Origin: Hepsetus odoe
Taxonomy: Eukaryota; Chordata; Actinopteri; Characiformes; Hepsetidae
NCBI GenBank assembly: GCA_017165825.1
Contig: CM029378.1
Location: forward strand, 1,048,719-1,112,718
DNA: 64,000 bases
Direction: 5' to 3'
In this document: in pieces, positions 62,470 to 64,000 of the stretch
How the letters are laid out: every line of letters starts with the position of its first letter
Position numbering within the stretch: position 1 is the first letter of the stretch
Program-made: the position numbers and the translations under genes
Notes under the pieces: model-generated
What the model was told of the DNA's origin: nothing
Seen by the model: the letters and a program-made list of their open reading frames with translations, nothing else
Databases searched by the model: none

Positions 62470-63900
62470 GGAAAAAGTAAAAGTACTGATTCAGTTACTT
62501 TACTCAGTACAAGTAAAAAGTACAGGAATATAACAGAGTATAAAGTAAAGTACAGGAATGTACTGAGAGTGTAAAGTAAAAGTACAGGAACATACTGAGA
62601 GTGTAAAGTTAAAGTACAGGAATGTACTGAAAGTGTTAAATAAAGGTACAGGAATGTACTGAGAGTGTAAAGTAAAAAGTACAGAACAAATTGAGTAGAA
62701 GTAAAAAGTACAGAAATGTACAGAGAGTGTGAAGTAAAAGTACAGGAATGTACTGAGAGTGTGAAGTAAAAGTACAGGAATGTACTGAGAGTAAAGTAAA
62801 AGTACAGGAACAACAGCAGGGGCAGCTGTACAGAATGTACTGAGAGTGTAAAGTAAAAGTACAGGAATGTACTGAGAGTGTAAAGTAAAAAGTACAAGAA
62901 TGTACTGAGAGTGTAAAGTAAAAAGTACAGGAATGTACTGAGAGTGTAAAGTAAAAGTACAGGAATGTACTGAGTGTAAAGTAAAAGTACAGGAATGTAC
63001 TGAGAGTGTAAAGTAAAGTTCAGGAATGTACTGAGAGTAAAGTAAAAAGTACAGAGGTACTGAGAGTGAAGTAAAAGGCCAGGAAATGTACTGGAGAGTG
63101 TAGCAAAAGTACAGGAATGTACTGGAGAGTGTAAAAGTAAAAGTACAGGAGTGTACTGAGAGTAAAGTAAAAGTACAGGAATGTACTGAGAGTAAAAGTA
63201 AAAGCACAGGAATGTACTGAGAGTGTAAAGTAAAAGTACAGGAATGTACTGAGAGTGTAAAGTAAAAGTACAGGAGTGTACTGAGAGAGTAAAGTAAAAG
63301 TACAGGAATGTACTGAGAGTGTAAAGTACAGGAGTGTACTGAGTGTGCAGCAGCACAGGAGTGTACTGGGAGTGTAGAGGAGACGTGGTCTCCTCTGAAG
63401 GACGTCTGGAGTCGTCTGTCTGTGCTGAAAGTGAACTGAATCTCACTCCATATTAATAGAATTAAAGACTATTAAAGCCTCGAACTTCAACTCCAATAAA
63501 AACAATCTACTGAAAATAATCCACATGAACTTCACCGCTTCACTTTCATCACCGTCTCTACTAGTTCTCCATCACGGACACACACTCCACACACCCTGAA
63601 CTCCACCGTCCACTCTCCCTGTCCTCTCTCTCACTCTCCTTCACTCTGTCCTGCACCGATGGACACACAGAGGGACGTCTTTTCGGGTCTGGATGTTGGG
63701 AAGGTGATGGAGGATAAAATAATGGAGGATTAACTCAGATGTTCAGACTAAAGTTAGGAGAAAATGGAAGAAAAGTCAGATGTTTGGGGACAAATAAAGG
63801 AAGGAAAAGACAGAAATCTAGAGATTTACCCAAATAAATTTCAGAAACCTGAGTACTCGTACTCTTTATTTGTACTTTATTACACCTCGTCTGTCTAAAT
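62470..63900 (-). repeat. repeat A, copy 3, inverted, with expanded 32-bp array
   Basis: The array at 62490-63370 (inverse of ctcagtacattcctgtactt ttac) has about 30 units, against five or six in copies 1 and 2. The body at 63370-63700 (ctctgaaggacgtctggagt, actattaaagcctcgaactt, tctactagttctccatcacg) is nearly identical to them. Outer parts reach about 63900 (gtactcgtactctttatttg). Array units carry many small indels. Confidence 0.9.
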
Positions 63901-64000
63901 CTACTACTCTACTGAGCAACAAATGCAAAAAAGTGCTTCATCGTGAAAAAACTATGATAGATGTCAATCATTTTTCCCATCCAGCCATAAAGGGGCAAAC

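Overview
The window is vertebrate nuclear DNA, most likely from a teleost fish. It has spliced genes with GT-AG introns and very many (GT)n, (CT)n and GGAT microsatellites and minisatellites. It also carries fish-type tRNA-derived SINEs, RTE- and L2-like LINE fragments and Tc1/mariner relics. Nothing points to a prokaryotic, viral or organellar origin.

Two protein genes are supported, both on the + strand. (1) The 3' end of dlg5, a MAGUK scaffold gene: eight exons from 328 to 7895, coding the last 364 residues (end of the fourth PDZ domain, SH3, basic hinge, guanylate-kinase-like domain, stop). Every exon joins the next in phase. (2) The 5' end of kcnma1 (BK/Slo1 channel alpha subunit): exon 1 at 12701-12925 (S0 helix), then 47262-47323 (S1), 59140-59233 (S1-S2 loop and S2) and about 60616-60724 (S2-S3 loop and S3, with small indels). 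The gene runs off the right edge. DLG5 and KCNMA1 are also neighbours in the same relative orientation in human, so this is conserved synteny. The S0-S1 linker exon that must lie between 12.9 and 47.2 kb was not recognised.

Region by region: 0-7.9 kb, dlg5 exons with LINE/SINE pieces in the introns. 7.9-12.6 kb, intergenic, with a 45-bp minisatellite and a purine-rich tract before kcnma1. 12.9-47.2 kb, kcnma1 intron 1, holding most tandem arrays (61-bp, GGAT, 31-bp, 30-bp, and a 2.9-kb 16-bp satellite), several SINEs, Tc1/mariner relics and a deleted RTE LINE. 47.3-59.1 kb, the next intron, with nested transposon insertions and 61-bp and 39-bp arrays. 59.2-60.6 kb, a short intron with a 50-bp array and a long CT tract. 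60.7-64 kb, intron with an inverted copy of a repeat also seen near 14.6 and 24.5 kb.

The two genes do not form a functional unit: one encodes a junctional/polarity scaffold, the other a membrane channel. No new gene system is evident. The most interesting signals are structural: a 51-bp in-frame duplication that carries a second splice donor in dlg5, splice acceptors built from (TG)n tracts, an overlapping TGATG upstream ORF at the kcnma1 start, satellites that stay stop-free in three frames, minisatellite arrays that grade from fresh to decayed, and clearly datable nested insertions.
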